Positions 8,402-17,435 are shown, numbered from the stretch's first letter. The stretch is DNA of 64,000 nucleotides from an uncultured Maribacter sp. (GCA_947504045.1 CANNFY010000002.1:186001-250000), one strand, 5' to 3'. Notes: generated from the sequence alone by a model not told the origin. Translations and numbers: made by a program.

Positions 8402-10885
8402 TTGTTACGTACTATTACGCATATCCCCCGAGCGTTAATTACTGCGCCTAAAATACACACAGACTTACTCTGGGATTTATCCTTATTGTTTGTGGGGTTA
8501 GCTTTATTGTACTTTATTTTCATATTTTATTTTAGAAATAAAATAACATCCAAATCAAAAAAAATTGCGCAAAAAAAGAAAGACCTTTCTCCAATTATAA
8601 GTGAATTTCTTTTTTTTGAAGAAGAAAGTTCTAAAGATGAAAAAACAAATTACATACAATTAAAAATAGAAATTAGACAATTTTTAAAAGATACTTTTAA
8701 TAGAAGAATTTTGTCTGAAGTACTATTAGATTTAAGTATAGATGTATCTGGAAAAACACAAAAATCTTTATTTAAATTATATAAAGAACTAGACTTACAT
8801 AAAGATGCATATAAAAAATTAGAAAGCTGGCGTTGGGAAATTGTTTCTAAAGGAATTTTAGAGTTAACCCAAATGCAAGTAACAGAATCTTATGGTTTTA
8901 TAACAAAACGAATAAACGATAAAAGAGCTACAATACGTAAACAAGCAGAAATTGCAACCGTAACTCTAAAAAATGAAGGTATTTCATATTTCTTAGATAC
9001 TACTCGATATAAAATTTCGGAATGGCAACAACTTAAAATATTAGAAGTTTTACGAAATAAAAAAGATTTTAACCCTCCTAAATTTAAACAGTGGTTAACC
9101 TCAAATAACAAATATGTTGTACTTTTTTCTTTACGTTTAATAAAACATTATAATCAAAACGATTCCGAACTTTCTATTATAGAGCTAGTTAAGCATAAAA
9201 ACACTCAAATTAAACAAGAAGCAATACAATGTATTAAAGATTTTGGATTTAAAAACGCCAAAGACACTTTAAAATTAGTTTTCTGGAATTGCTCTACAGA
9301 TATAAAAATAGAAATTTTAAGTGCATTATCAGAAATTGGTCAAGAAGAAGATTTATTGTTTTTAAATCAAATAGAAAACAAAGAGCGTAATTTTTATGTT
9401 AAAAGCAAGGCATTAAGTACCATTAATTGTATTGCACCAGAAACTGTAATGCCAACTAATGAAATTGAACAAAATATTAAACATAATACCCCAAAAGATA
9501 TTATTACTCCTGAGCAGGAAAACGTTGAAGAAAAACAGCCAGAAATAACAAATCTAGAAAACAAACCAAAGTCTATGGATGATACTCCTATTACCCCAAA
9601 CGAAATCCATGAAATAAGACAACAAGAATTAGTAAAAGCAATTACAACTGCAGAAGAAGCACAACAAAAACCAATAGAAAATAAAGAAAATTTAGACTTT
9701 CTGCCAATAGTTACCAGTGCGCAAAATAAAAATGCTAGCAAAAAACCAACTACAGAAAAAAGAACTGAAGATATAGTGGTTAATTTTCAAACTGTTGTTG
9801 CTCCAAATATTAATAATTTACCAGTTGTATTTTCTACAGTAGATGCTAAGAAAATAAATTTAAGTACTACTTTAAATTTAAATTTTCTGCCAATAGTTAC
9901 TTCTAAAAAAACAAAAAAAATAACACAAGAAATAAACCCTTTATTATTAGAAGTAAATGATTATGAGGTTGTTAAAAATACCGTATTAGATGCCAAAGAA
10001 AATCTTGAACTAGATTTTTTGCCAGTAGTTTTTGATGAAATAAAAGAAAATAAAGAACCAAATTCTATTTTAGAAATTGACGATGCCTATATAAAAAATA
10101 TAATAACAGAGGTAGATGAAGTTGAAATTTCAAATCAAAATACTTTAGATGAAAACCAGTTAGAAGATGCTTTTGAAATAGATTTATCAAATTTATTTTT
10201 TGAGAATAATGAAACCGTAAAAGAACCAGATTCAGAAAATGAATTTAAAATACCAAAAGCTATTTTCTATAACCAACGAGACCTAAAAATGTTGGCGCAT
10301 TTAGAGGATTTAAATGAGTTAGGTGATGCTAGAGAAATTCCTCTTTTAGAAGAATATTTAAAAAAAGAAAAAGAAGCTTCTATAAGAGATAGAATAATAG
10401 AAATATTAGAGAAGTTTTATAAAGAAAATTCTATAACAAACAGTACAAATAAAGAGGTTGTGGTAAATATATCTGATTATTCTATTATAGAAGAGCTTTT
10501 TACAAATTGTGATACAGAGTCTAAACTTATTTTGTTAGATGAAATACTTACTGTTAGTAGTGAAAAAGAAGTGCCGTTTTTAATAAAACTAACAAAAGAT
10601 GAGGATAGTAATGTTAGAAAAAAAGCACAACAATGTTTAGAACAATTACAACTTAAAATTAGTACAACTAAAATAGAAGAAGAAATAAGTGTACATGAGC
10701 CTATTCCTTTAGAATTTGCCTTTCTAGAAGACTACAATGCAGAACTACATAAAAATAGTATTAAACCTTCTAAAATTACAAATAACCAAATAGAAGATGG
10801 TTTAGCAGAACAAAAAAAAGAGCCTTCTTTTTTAGAACAATTTTATTCTTTCTCCAATAAACTTTTTGATAAATTTAATGGATAG
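8402..10885 (+). CDS. membrane-anchored HEAT-repeat protein with motif-bearing disordered linker
   Basis: An 827-residue protein. The start is a TTG (8402); no ATG precedes the one membrane segment (residues about 22-44), so TTG is the only workable start. The large remainder is probably cytoplasmic: an N-terminal helical HEAT/ARM-like array (about 100-350), a low-complexity Glu/Lys/Asn-rich linker (about 350-630) and a second short HEAT block (about 640-770). The linker carries four copies of a short motif of the form LDFLPIV or NLPVVF, at 9692, 9812, 9878 and 10010. Similar HEAT proteins sit beside family 2 glycosyltransferases in flavobacteria; here it probably scaffolds the synthase and receives the regulator signal (inference). 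The 3' end overlaps the glycosyltransferase start by 8 bp. Confidence 0.85.
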   Translation: MLRTITHIPRALITAPKIHTDLLWDLSLLFVGLALLYFIFIFYFRNKITSKSKKIAQKKKDLSPIISEFLFFEEESSKDEKTNYIQLKIEIRQFLKDTFNRRILSEVLLDLSIDVSGKTQKSLFKLYKELDLHKDAYKKLESWRWEIVSKGILELTQMQVTESYGFITKRINDKRATIRKQAEIATVTLKNEGISYFLDTTRYKISEWQQLKILEVLRNKKDFNPPKFKQWLTSNNKYVVLFSLRLIKHYNQNDSELSIIELVKHKNTQIKQEAIQCIKDFGFKNAKDTLKLVFWNCSTDIKIEILSALSEIGQEEDLLFLNQIENKERNFYVKSKALSTINCIAPETVMPTNEIEQNIKHNTPKDIITPEQENVEEKQPEITNLENKPKSMDDTPITPNEIHEIRQQELVKAITTAEEAQQKPIENKENLDFLPIVTSAQNKNASKKPTTEKRTEDIVVNFQTVVAPNINNLPVVFSTVDAKKINLSTTLNLNFLPIVTSKKTKKITQEINPLLLEVNDYEVVKNTVLDAKENLELDFLPVVFDEIKENKEPNSILEIDDAYIKNIITEVDEVEISNQNTLDENQLEDAFEIDLSNLFFENNETVKEPDSENEFKIPKAIFYNQRDLKMLAHLEDLNELGDAREIPLLEEYLKKEKEASIRDRIIEILEKFYKENSITNSTNKEVVVNISDYSIIEELFTNCDTESKLILLDEILTVSSEKEVPFLIKLTKDEDSNVRKKAQQCLEQLQLKISTTKIEEEISVHEPIPLEFAFLEDYNAELHKNSIKPSKITNNQIEDGLAEQKKEPSFLEQFYSFSNKLFDKFNG
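9692..10036 (+). repeat. four short linear motif copies in the HEAT-protein linker
   Basis: Coding repeats LDFLPIVTS (9692-9718), NNLPVVFST (9812-9838), LNFLPIVTS (9878-9904) and LDFLPVVFD (10010-10036). Spacing is irregular and the intervening sequence is polar, so these look like conserved docking motifs in a disordered region rather than structural repeats. Confidence 0.75.
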
Positions 10886-12308
10886 CGGTCTATTTAATAT
10901 CCTATTAGAATATATAAACATTGTTTTTTTCATGTTTACAGTTATTCTATTTTCTTTTTTTACCGCAATGGGGTATTTATCTACCCGCAGTACAATACAT
11001 TATAAAAATAAAAATAGTTTTGGAGACATGTCTAAATTAATGGCATCTCCGTTAGCTCCAAGTATAACTATAATTGCTCCGGCATATAATGAAGGAATGA
11101 CCATTGTAGAAAACATTAGGTCTTTAATGTCTTTAAAATATGTTAACTACGAAGTTATGGTAGTTAATGATGGTAGTAAAGATGATACGCTTCAAAAAAT
11201 GATTGATGCCTATGATTTGGTGAAAATAGACCAAGAAATAGACCCTAATTGGAAATCAAAACCTATAAGAGGTATATATAAATCGCCTCAAAGAGCATTT
11301 TCTAAATTAACCGTAATAGATAAAGAAAATGGGGGCAAATCGGATGCTTTAAATACCGGAATGGCACTTTCTAAAAATAAATATGTTGGTTGTATAGATG
11401 TAGACTGCTTATTATTACCAGATGCTTTATTACATGTAGTAAAATCTTTTTACCAGCGTTCAGAAAAACGAGTAATAGCTGTTGGCGGGGTTATACGTGT
11501 TGCAAATTCTTGTGTTATTCAAGGGGGACAATTAGAAGAAATTAGATTACCAAAAAATTGGTTAGCAAGGTTTCAGCTACTAGAATATACACGTTCTTTT
11601 ATTTTAGGTAGAATGGCCTGGGGAAGAATAGATAGTTTATTAATTATTTCAGGAGCATTTGGTTTTTTTGATAGAGAACTTGCGTTAGCTGTAGATGGTT
11701 ATGATACTAACACTGTTGGAGAAGATATGGAAATTGTATTTAAAATGCGTAGGTATATGCATGAACGTAAAATTCCATACACGGTAGAATATATTCCAGA
11801 CCCATTATGTTGGACAGAAGTTCCAGAAGACTTAAAAATACTTGTAAACCAAAGAGATAGATGGGCTAGAGGTAATTTAGAAACACTTTTTAAACATAAA
11901 GACATGTTTTTTAATCCAAAGTTTGGAAGATTAGGCATGCTTAGTTACCCTTATTGGTTTTTTTATGAGTGGTTGGCTCCAATGCTAGAATTTTTTGGCA
12001 TGTTTACAATTATACTTTTTTATTACTTAGGTATATTAAACTGGGATTTCTTTATCGCTATTACCACCACAGTTTATGTATTTTCTATTATGTTTTCGTT
12101 TTACGCTATTCTGTGGGATGTTTATGCTTATAATGAATATAGAAAAACCAAAGACATTCTTATTTTAATGTTCTGTGCTATTATAGAGCCTATTACGTTT
12201 CATCCTATAGTGGTTTGGGCTGCAATACGGGGTAATTATAAAAAACTATTTAAAATTAAATCTGGTTGGGGGTCCCAAGTACGTAAAGGATTTGCAAAAG
12301 CCACATAA
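10878..12308 (+). CDS. processive family 2 glycosyltransferase (polysaccharide synthase)
   Basis: An inner-membrane GT2 synthase of 476 residues from the ATG at 10878 (an in-frame TTG at 10866 would add four residues). The ATG overlaps the preceding stop as ATGGATAG, indicating translational coupling. One N-terminal membrane helix (about 6-33) precedes the GT-A domain: APAYNEG, Asp98 in VNDGS, DVD (174-176), GED (281-283) and the processivity motif QRDRW (325-329), followed by three or four C-terminal helices. This is the layout of poly-beta-N-acetylglucosamine, hyaluronan and cellulose-type synthases. The polymer itself cannot be deduced. No PilZ domain is present, so c-di-GMP control is not indicated; a phosphorelay is encoded instead. 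Confidence 0.93.
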   Translation: MDSGLFNILLEYINIVFFMFTVILFSFFTAMGYLSTRSTIHYKNKNSFGDMSKLMASPLAPSITIIAPAYNEGMTIVENIRSLMSLKYVNYEVMVVNDGSKDDTLQKMIDAYDLVKIDQEIDPNWKSKPIRGIYKSPQRAFSKLTVIDKENGGKSDALNTGMALSKNKYVGCIDVDCLLLPDALLHVVKSFYQRSEKRVIAVGGVIRVANSCVIQGGQLEEIRLPKNWLARFQLLEYTRSFILGRMAWGRIDSLLIISGAFGFFDRELALAVDGYDTNTVGEDMEIVFKMRRYMHERKIPYTVEYIPDPLCWTEVPEDLKILVNQRDRWARGNLETLFKHKDMFFNPKFGRLGMLSYPYWFFYEWLAPMLEFFGMFTIILFYYLGILNWDFFIAITTTVYVFSIMFSFYAILWDVYAYNEYRKTKDILILMFCAIIEPITFHPIVVWAAIRGNYKKLFKIKSGWGSQVRKGFAKAT

Positions 12309-12310
12309 TT

Positions 12311-14659
12311 ATGCAAATAGAAGAAAACATACCAAAACAGGAAGCACAAAAAAAGCTCAAGGACTTTATTCCTTTATTGCTTACTTTTTTTGTGGCACTT
12401 ACGGTACTTTCTATATATCAAAACCTAAGTTTGTATTTAAGTGGGGTAATAGATAGCGTTATTAATAAAAGCTTTTTTATGCTACTTCTTAACCATACTG
12501 GTTATGTAGCCATTACAGCATTATTTTTAGCATTTTTATTTAATTTTTTAGAAAATAAAAAACCTGGAAAAGGATATAAAACAACCAAGTTTATATTATT
12601 AGTTCTTGTTTGTGTAGAAGCTGTTTTAATACAATATTATATTCAGAATTATGAAATTTTAGGAACTGGTGTTCTAAGCATTTTTAAATCGGATACTGTT
12701 ATTTTTTCTGTTTTTCCAGTAATTGGATTAGTACTTATCTGTTTGGCTATTAGCTATTATGTGCAAAAATTTACGGCTAAGTATTATACTGTTATTAGTA
12801 GAATGTATCCAGTTACACTAATTTTATTTAGCCTGTTTTTGGCAACATTATACGCAGATAAAAAACCCATTAACGAGAATAAAACACATCATTTAATATC
12901 TAGTTTAAAAAACTACATTTTAGAAAATGACACCTATGATGGTAGTAAAGAATTTCCACTTTTAAAAAAATATAAAAAAGAAGATGTTTTATCTTCCTTT
13001 TTTAATTTAAAAGAACAAAAGCCCAATATTTTATTTATTGTTGTAGAAGGTTTGGGGTCCGATTTTATTGGTAAAAAACCCATCTATAATGGTTTTACAC
13101 CTTATTTACAATCACTATCTAAAAAGAGTCTTTTTTGGACGAATCATTTAAGTAATAGTGGAGAAAGTTTTTCTGCAATACCAAATATTCTGGGCTCTTT
13201 ACCATTTGGTCAAGAAGGATTTACAAATTTAGAATCGTACACAAATAGAAATACTCTTTATAGTATTCTTAAAAAAAATGGCTATTCTACATCATTTAAT
13301 TATGGTGGTAATAGTGCATTAAATTATATAGATAAATTTTTAGATGAAGAACGTGTAGATTGTATTATTGATAAAAAAGTATTTAATACCAATTATAAAT
13401 TACAAGAAGAAGATGCAGCAGGAATTTCTTTAGGGTATCCAGATGCGGAACTATTTAATAAGTTTACCCATTCTTTTTTTAGCACAAAAAAACCAAGGTT
13501 AGATTTCTTTTTAACCCTAAGTACTAAAAACCCATATGCAATTCCTAATGCAGATAAATATATACATGCAGTAGAACAAAAAATAAAAAGCAACCAAGAA
13601 TATACAAAACGTTCAAAAAAAATAATTTCTAATAATAAGGAGCTGTTTGCTAGTTTACTATATACAGATAATGCAATTAAGTTATTTATAGAAAATTATA
13701 AAAACAAGCCGGAATATAGCAATACAATATTTATTATTACGGGTACGCATAATAGTACAGATTTACCTCAAGAGTCTAATTTACAAATATATAGAGTGCC
13801 TTTGTTAGTTTATAGCCCATTATTAAAAACAAATAAAGAAATTAATTCGCTTACTTCGCAAGCAGATATTGTTCCTTCTTTACTAGCATTTTTAGATTCC
13901 AATTATGCTTTTAAAATACCTAAGCAAAATGCTTGGCTAGGAGACAAGCTTATACATGAAAATACATTTAAAGAAGGAAAAGAAATTCCATTATTTAGAA
14001 GACGAAATGCTATTGTAGATTATATAAATGGTGCTACTTTTATTAGTAAAGGTAAAGTATACGAAATGCATCAAAATTTAGAACTTACAAAACACGAAGC
14101 TTCTGAAAGTAAAGAAAAAATTAAAAATAAGTTTCGTTATTTTAAATCTGTAAATAAGTATGTTACTCATACAAATAAAATTATACCAGAAAAATTAGTA
14201 CTCTATGCAACAAAAACAAAAGAACTTTCTAAACAAGATCAAATTTGGATAGAAAGTGTTTTTAATGGTAAAGATTTTGATAATGCATATGTAACTGCTA
14301 GAGAGCTTGCATTTAATAAAGAATGGGACCGCTCTTTGTTGTTAAGCAACTATATATTATCAAAAATACCAAGACATGCGGATACTGAAATTTTAATTGG
14401 TAGAATATATGCATGGAAAAAAGAGTATACTAATGCTATACAAACTTTAGAAGAAGTAATACGAAAATACCCTACATACGAAGATGGTTATGCCGCTTTG
14501 TTAGATGTTTACTATTGGTCAAACAATAACGATAGAGTACCAGAAATACAAGAAATTATACAAGAAAACAAAATAACTTCTAAAGACATACATCTAAAAC
14601 TTTTAAGAGCCAACACTGTACTATCAAAAAATAAAAAAATAGTAGAAATTAATTTTTAA
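12311..14659 (+). CDS. LtaS/sulfatase-fold membrane transferase with C-terminal TPR region
   Basis: A 782-residue protein with five N-terminal membrane helices (about 19-38, 55-80, 92-112, 129-151, 165-182) followed by an alkaline-phosphatase/sulfatase-superfamily domain like LtaS, OpgB and Ept transferases. Metal-ligand Glu246 is in IVVEGLG, and a candidate nucleophile Ser is in SNSGESFSA (286 or 288). The normally conserved GDH metal motif reads TGTHNST, with Thr479 where Asp is expected, so metal binding is altered. The last 150 residues look like TPR helices (EWDRSLLLSNYIL, NAIQTLEEVIRKYPTYEDG) and resemble the start of the neighbouring YaiO protein. It probably transfers a phospho-group or other substituent onto the polymer in the periplasm (inference). 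Its stop overlaps the next ATG as TAATG. Confidence 0.85.
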   Translation: MQIEENIPKQEAQKKLKDFIPLLLTFFVALTVLSIYQNLSLYLSGVIDSVINKSFFMLLLNHTGYVAITALFLAFLFNFLENKKPGKGYKTTKFILLVLVCVEAVLIQYYIQNYEILGTGVLSIFKSDTVIFSVFPVIGLVLICLAISYYVQKFTAKYYTVISRMYPVTLILFSLFLATLYADKKPINENKTHHLISSLKNYILENDTYDGSKEFPLLKKYKKEDVLSSFFNLKEQKPNILFIVVEGLGSDFIGKKPIYNGFTPYLQSLSKKSLFWTNHLSNSGESFSAIPNILGSLPFGQEGFTNLESYTNRNTLYSILKKNGYSTSFNYGGNSALNYIDKFLDEERVDCIIDKKVFNTNYKLQEEDAAGISLGYPDAELFNKFTHSFFSTKKPRLDFFLTLSTKNPYAIPNADKYIHAVEQKIKSNQEYTKRSKKIISNNKELFASLLYTDNAIKLFIENYKNKPEYSNTIFIITGTHNSTDLPQESNLQIYRVPLLVYSPLLKTNKEINSLTSQADIVPSLLAFLDSNYAFKIPKQNAWLGDKLIHENTFKEGKEIPLFRRRNAIVDYINGATFISKGKVYEMHQNLELTKHEASESKEKIKNKFRYFKSVNKYVTHTNKIIPEKLVLYATKTKELSKQDQIWIESVFNGKDFDNAYVTARELAFNKEWDRSLLLSNYILSKIPRHADTEILIGRIYAWKKEYTNAIQTLEEVIRKYPTYEDGYAALLDVYYWSNNNDRVPEIQEIIQENKITSKDIHLKLLRANTVLSKNKKIVEINF

Positions 14660-15891
14660 TGCAAAAACTAAAAATATATTATAGTTTACTTTTTTGCTTA
14701 TGCAGTTTATTTATAACTGCACAAGAAAAAGCTGCCTATACAGGAAATCCGGATTCCTCTTTTTTTACAGCTAGAGAGTTAGCTTTTGCTGGTAATAGAG
14801 TAGCTGCAAGAGATACGTTAAATACCATTTTAACTGTTTATCCGGAATATACAGATGTTAGAGTTTTACTAGCAAAAACGCATACTTGGGATAAAGAATA
14901 TGATAGTGCAAGAAAACATTTTAATACTATAATATCTAAAGAAAAGGAAATTAAAGAAGTTTGGGTAGCAGCTATAAATAATGAGTTGTATTCTGAGAAT
15001 TATGCAACAGCTTTAGGATTGGCAAATAAAGCTTTAAAATTTATTCCAGATGATGTAGACATAGTAAAACAAAAACAATATGCAATTAATGGAATAAATG
15101 GAGTACAAGAGGTAGAAAACAATATGCAAGAAAACGACAGTACTGTTATAACTCCAAAAAATCAATTTGGCTTAACTAATAGTTTTGAAATTTTTGATAT
15201 AGTTTATGAGCCAATGTTTTATTCTAGTATAGAATATAAAAGAGAAACATTAGCTGGGCCAGTTATTCCTAGAATAAATTATAGTAATAGGTTTAATACA
15301 CATGGTTTACAATATGAGTTAGATTTTTATCCAAAACTTTCTAATAAAATATATGGGTACTTAAACTATGGCTTTTCTAATGCTTCTATTTTTCCAAAAC
15401 ATAGAGCAGGGGCAGAGGTATATGCAAATTGCCCTAAAAACATGGAAGTTTCTTTAGGAGTTCGGTATTTAGATTTTAAATCTATAAAAGCAACTATTGC
15501 AACTGCAAGTGTAGGTTTATACACAGGAAACTATTTCTTTTCTGTAAGACCATATATTACCTCTATTAGTGAAAATAATAACTTAGGTATTTCTGGGACT
15601 TTATTGGCAAGAAAGTATTTAAGAGACAAAGATAATTATATAGGCACTATTATAAATTTTGGGTATACTACAGAGTTAAAACAGTTAAGAGACACGCAAG
15701 ATGCCTTATTAGCAGAAACAGTTTTATATGTAGAATCGCAACAAGTATTATTAGAGTATCAATTTTCAGGAAAAAAGAATCCAAACATTTATAAAACTAC
15801 CTTAGGTGTTACTAGACAAGAACTTATTTTTGACCCAGGAAAATTCTTTTGGTCTGTATCTGCAGGTCTAACATATCAGGTTAGATTTTAA
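14659..15891 (+). CDS. yaiO: YaiO-family outer-membrane beta-barrel protein with TPR domain
   Basis: A 410-residue protein with a signal peptide ending near ITAQEKAAY, an N-terminal periplasmic TPR segment (about 30-150) and a C-terminal barrel of alternating strands ending in AGLTYQVRF with a terminal Phe, as expected for BamA-inserted proteins. This is the YaiO (TIGR04390) architecture. In E. coli yaiO also lies beside a family 2 glycosyltransferase gene (yaiP). The location at the end of a synthase operon argues for polymer passage or anchoring at the outer membrane, analogous to PgaA or BcsC. The hairpin at 15927 follows. Confidence 0.9.
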   Translation: MQKLKIYYSLLFCLCSLFITAQEKAAYTGNPDSSFFTARELAFAGNRVAARDTLNTILTVYPEYTDVRVLLAKTHTWDKEYDSARKHFNTIISKEKEIKEVWVAAINNELYSENYATALGLANKALKFIPDDVDIVKQKQYAINGINGVQEVENNMQENDSTVITPKNQFGLTNSFEIFDIVYEPMFYSSIEYKRETLAGPVIPRINYSNRFNTHGLQYELDFYPKLSNKIYGYLNYGFSNASIFPKHRAGAEVYANCPKNMEVSLGVRYLDFKSIKATIATASVGLYTGNYFFSVRPYITSISENNNLGISGTLLARKYLRDKDNYIGTIINFGYTTELKQLRDTQDALLAETVLYVESQQVLLEYQFSGKKNPNIYKTTLGVTRQELIFDPGKFFWSVSAGLTYQVRF

Positions 15892-16101
15892 GAAATGTAA
15901 AAATATTCGATGAAATGCATAGTCTCGTAACCCTTATATATAAAGGGTTACCACGTTTTTACCTGTTTCACAACAAAAGATTAATAGGCTCACCACAAAA
16001 AACGGGAATTACACCACAATTAATTGTTCTTAAACCTCGTTATATATATGTTTACTATGAATTTGTAATCAACCAATACTATTAATTAAACCTACATTAA
16101 T
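15892..16101. other. leader region of the tandem microprotein genes
   Basis: 210 bp between the yaiO stop and the first microprotein ATG. It contains the hairpin at 15927-15951 and a 12-bp perfect palindrome ACAATTAATTGT at 16016-16027, a possible regulator site. Just before both microprotein ATGs is a similar sequence (AAACCTACATTAAT and AAAACCCTACACATT), which suggests duplicated translation signals. Confidence 0.45.
15927..15960 (+). terminator. candidate terminator of the polysaccharide operon
   Basis: GTAACCCTT, a 7-nt ATATATA loop and AAGGGTTAC form a perfect 9-bp stem, followed after CACG by five T. It lies 35 bp after the yaiO stop. Confidence 0.6.
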
Positions 16102-16200
16102 ATGCTTTACGACACCTACGGAGAAGAGTATTTAGCTTTCCTTCAAGATTTAAACGAAATATTAAGTATTAACGAATTAGTAGAATTAGACTATATGTAG
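16102..16200 (+). CDS. microprotein A, tandem paralogue of the next gene
   Basis: A 32-residue reading frame, MLYDTYGEEYLAFLQDLNEI followed by LSINELVELDYM. It is acidic with an amphipathic helix core YLAFLQDLNEIL. That core matches YLNFIQNLNEIL in the next small gene at the same position in the chain, and the sequence just before both ATGs is similar. Two adjacent frames with conserved residues but differing codons support real coding. It has no signal peptide and no known family. It could be a small adaptor for the neighbouring membrane complex or a regulator; function unknown. Confidence 0.6.
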   Translation: MLYDTYGEEYLAFLQDLNEILSINELVELDYM

Positions 16201-16236
16201 TCTTTAACTATATAACCCTTAAAAACCCTACACATT

Positions 16237-16338
16237 ATGGCAAACAAGAATCAAGACAACACATCTTACTTAAATTTTATTCAGAATTTAAACGAAATTC
16301 TAGTAGATTATAATATTAATAAACTTACATACTCTTAA
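16237..16338 (+). CDS. microprotein B, tandem paralogue of the preceding gene
   Basis: A 33-residue frame, MANKNQDNTSYLNFIQNLNE followed by ILVDYNINKLTYS. The central twelve residues YLNFIQNLNEIL differ from the first copy at three conservative positions (A/N, L/I, D/N), and both have a polar tail ending in or near Tyr. It lies 36 bp after the first copy, and a perfect terminator hairpin begins 24 bp after its stop. Function unknown. The shared core and the terminator make it likely that both are translated from one short transcript. Confidence 0.6.
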   Translation: MANKNQDNTSYLNFIQNLNEILVDYNINKLTYS

Positions 16339-16361
16339 TAAGGGTTTACAAAAAATAAAAC

Positions 16362-16394
16362 AAAAAAGGATCGATATAGTATCGATCCTTTTTT
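16362..16394. terminator. bidirectional terminator between microprotein B and rpoD
   Basis: AAAAAAGGATCGAT, a 5-nt loop ATAGT and ATCGATCCTTTTTT give a perfect 14-bp arm that would terminate transcription from either side. The rpoD stop is 5 bp away. Confidence 0.88.
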
Positions 16395-16398
16395 GTTT

Positions 16399-17262
16399 TT
16401 ATCCTAAATAGGTTTTTAATAATTTACTTCTAGAGTTGTGTCGTAGTTTACGAATTGCTTTTTCACGTATTTGGCGTACACGCTCTCTAGTTAAATCAAA
16501 AGTTTGTCCTATTTCTGCAAGAGTCATAGAATGTTGATCACCAATGCCATAATATAATTTTACCACATCAGCTTCTCTAGGAGAAAGAGTATCTAGCGCT
16601 CTATTTATTTCGGTATTTAAAGATTGTTGTAATAAAATAGTATCTGGTCTAGGAGACTCACCTGCACGTAATACATCATACAAATTAGAATCTTCTCCTT
16701 CACGTAATGGGGCATCCATAGAAACGTGTCTACCAGAATTTTTCATAGATTGTTTTACCTCAGAAACAGTCATTTCTAATTCACTTGCTATTTCTTCAGG
16801 CGAAGGAGGCCTTTCATTAGATTGTTCTAGGTAAGAAAATGCTTTTTTAATTTTATTTATAGAACCTATTTTATTTAATGGTAATCTTACTACTCTAGAT
16901 TGTTCTGCTAAAGCTTGTAAGATAGACTGTCTAATCCACCATACTGCGTAAGAAATAAATTTAAATCCTCTGGTTTCATCAAAACGTTTTGCTGCCTTTA
17001 CAAGTCCTACATTTCCTTCATTTATTAAATCGGGTAATTTTAATCCTTGGTTTTGGTATTGTTTAGCTACAGAAACAACAAATCTTAAATTTGCATTTGT
17101 TAATTTTTCTAACGCGGCTTGGTCTCCTGTACGAATTAATTGGGCTAGTTCTACTTCTTCATTTGCACTAATTAAATCTATCTTACTAATATCTTGCAAG
17201 TATTTGTCTAACGATTTAGATTCTCTATTTGTAACCTGCTTGATAATTTTTAGTTGCCTCAT
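16399..17262 (-). CDS. rpoD: primary RNA polymerase sigma factor (sigma-70 family)
   Basis: The housekeeping sigma factor that directs polymerase to TTTG/TANNTTTG promoters. At 287 residues it is the short Bacteroidota form lacking the region 1.1 and non-conserved insert of E. coli RpoD. Region 1.2 ([16 protein letters not shown]), region 2 ([52 protein letters not shown]), region 3 and the region 4 helix-turn-helix ([20 protein letters not shown]) are intact. Monocistronic, with the strong terminator directly after its stop. Confidence 0.96.
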   Translation of the reverse strand: MRQLKIIKQVTNRESKSLDKYLQDISKIDLISANEEVELAQLIRTGDQAALEKLTNANLRFVVSVAKQYQNQGLKLPDLINEGNVGLVKAAKRFDETRGFKFISYAVWWIRQSILQALAEQSRVVRLPLNKIGSINKIKKAFSYLEQSNERPPSPEEIASELEMTVSEVKQSMKNSGRHVSMDAPLREGEDSNLYDVLRAGESPRPDTILLQQSLNTEINRALDTLSPREADVVKLYYGIGDQHSMTLAEIGQTFDLTRERVRQIREKAIRKLRHNSRSKLLKTYLG

Positions 17263-17411
17263 AAATTCGTGTTTTATTTTATAAATTAATCAAGTACTCA
17301 TAATACATTATTATTATCTCTTTTCCAAGGAGATACATACATAGTTATACATATTTTATTACAACATTTGTAATTCTGTAGAAGAAATTAAATAAATTAA
17401 CATAGTTATTC

Positions 17412-17419
17412 TATTTTTG
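17412..17419 (+). promoter_or_regulatory. candidate -7 promoter element for the DUF6155 gene
   Basis: TATTTTTG fits TANNTTTG and lies 16 nt before the ATG at 17436. Confidence 0.45.
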
Positions 17420-17435
17420 AAATAATTAAATACAA

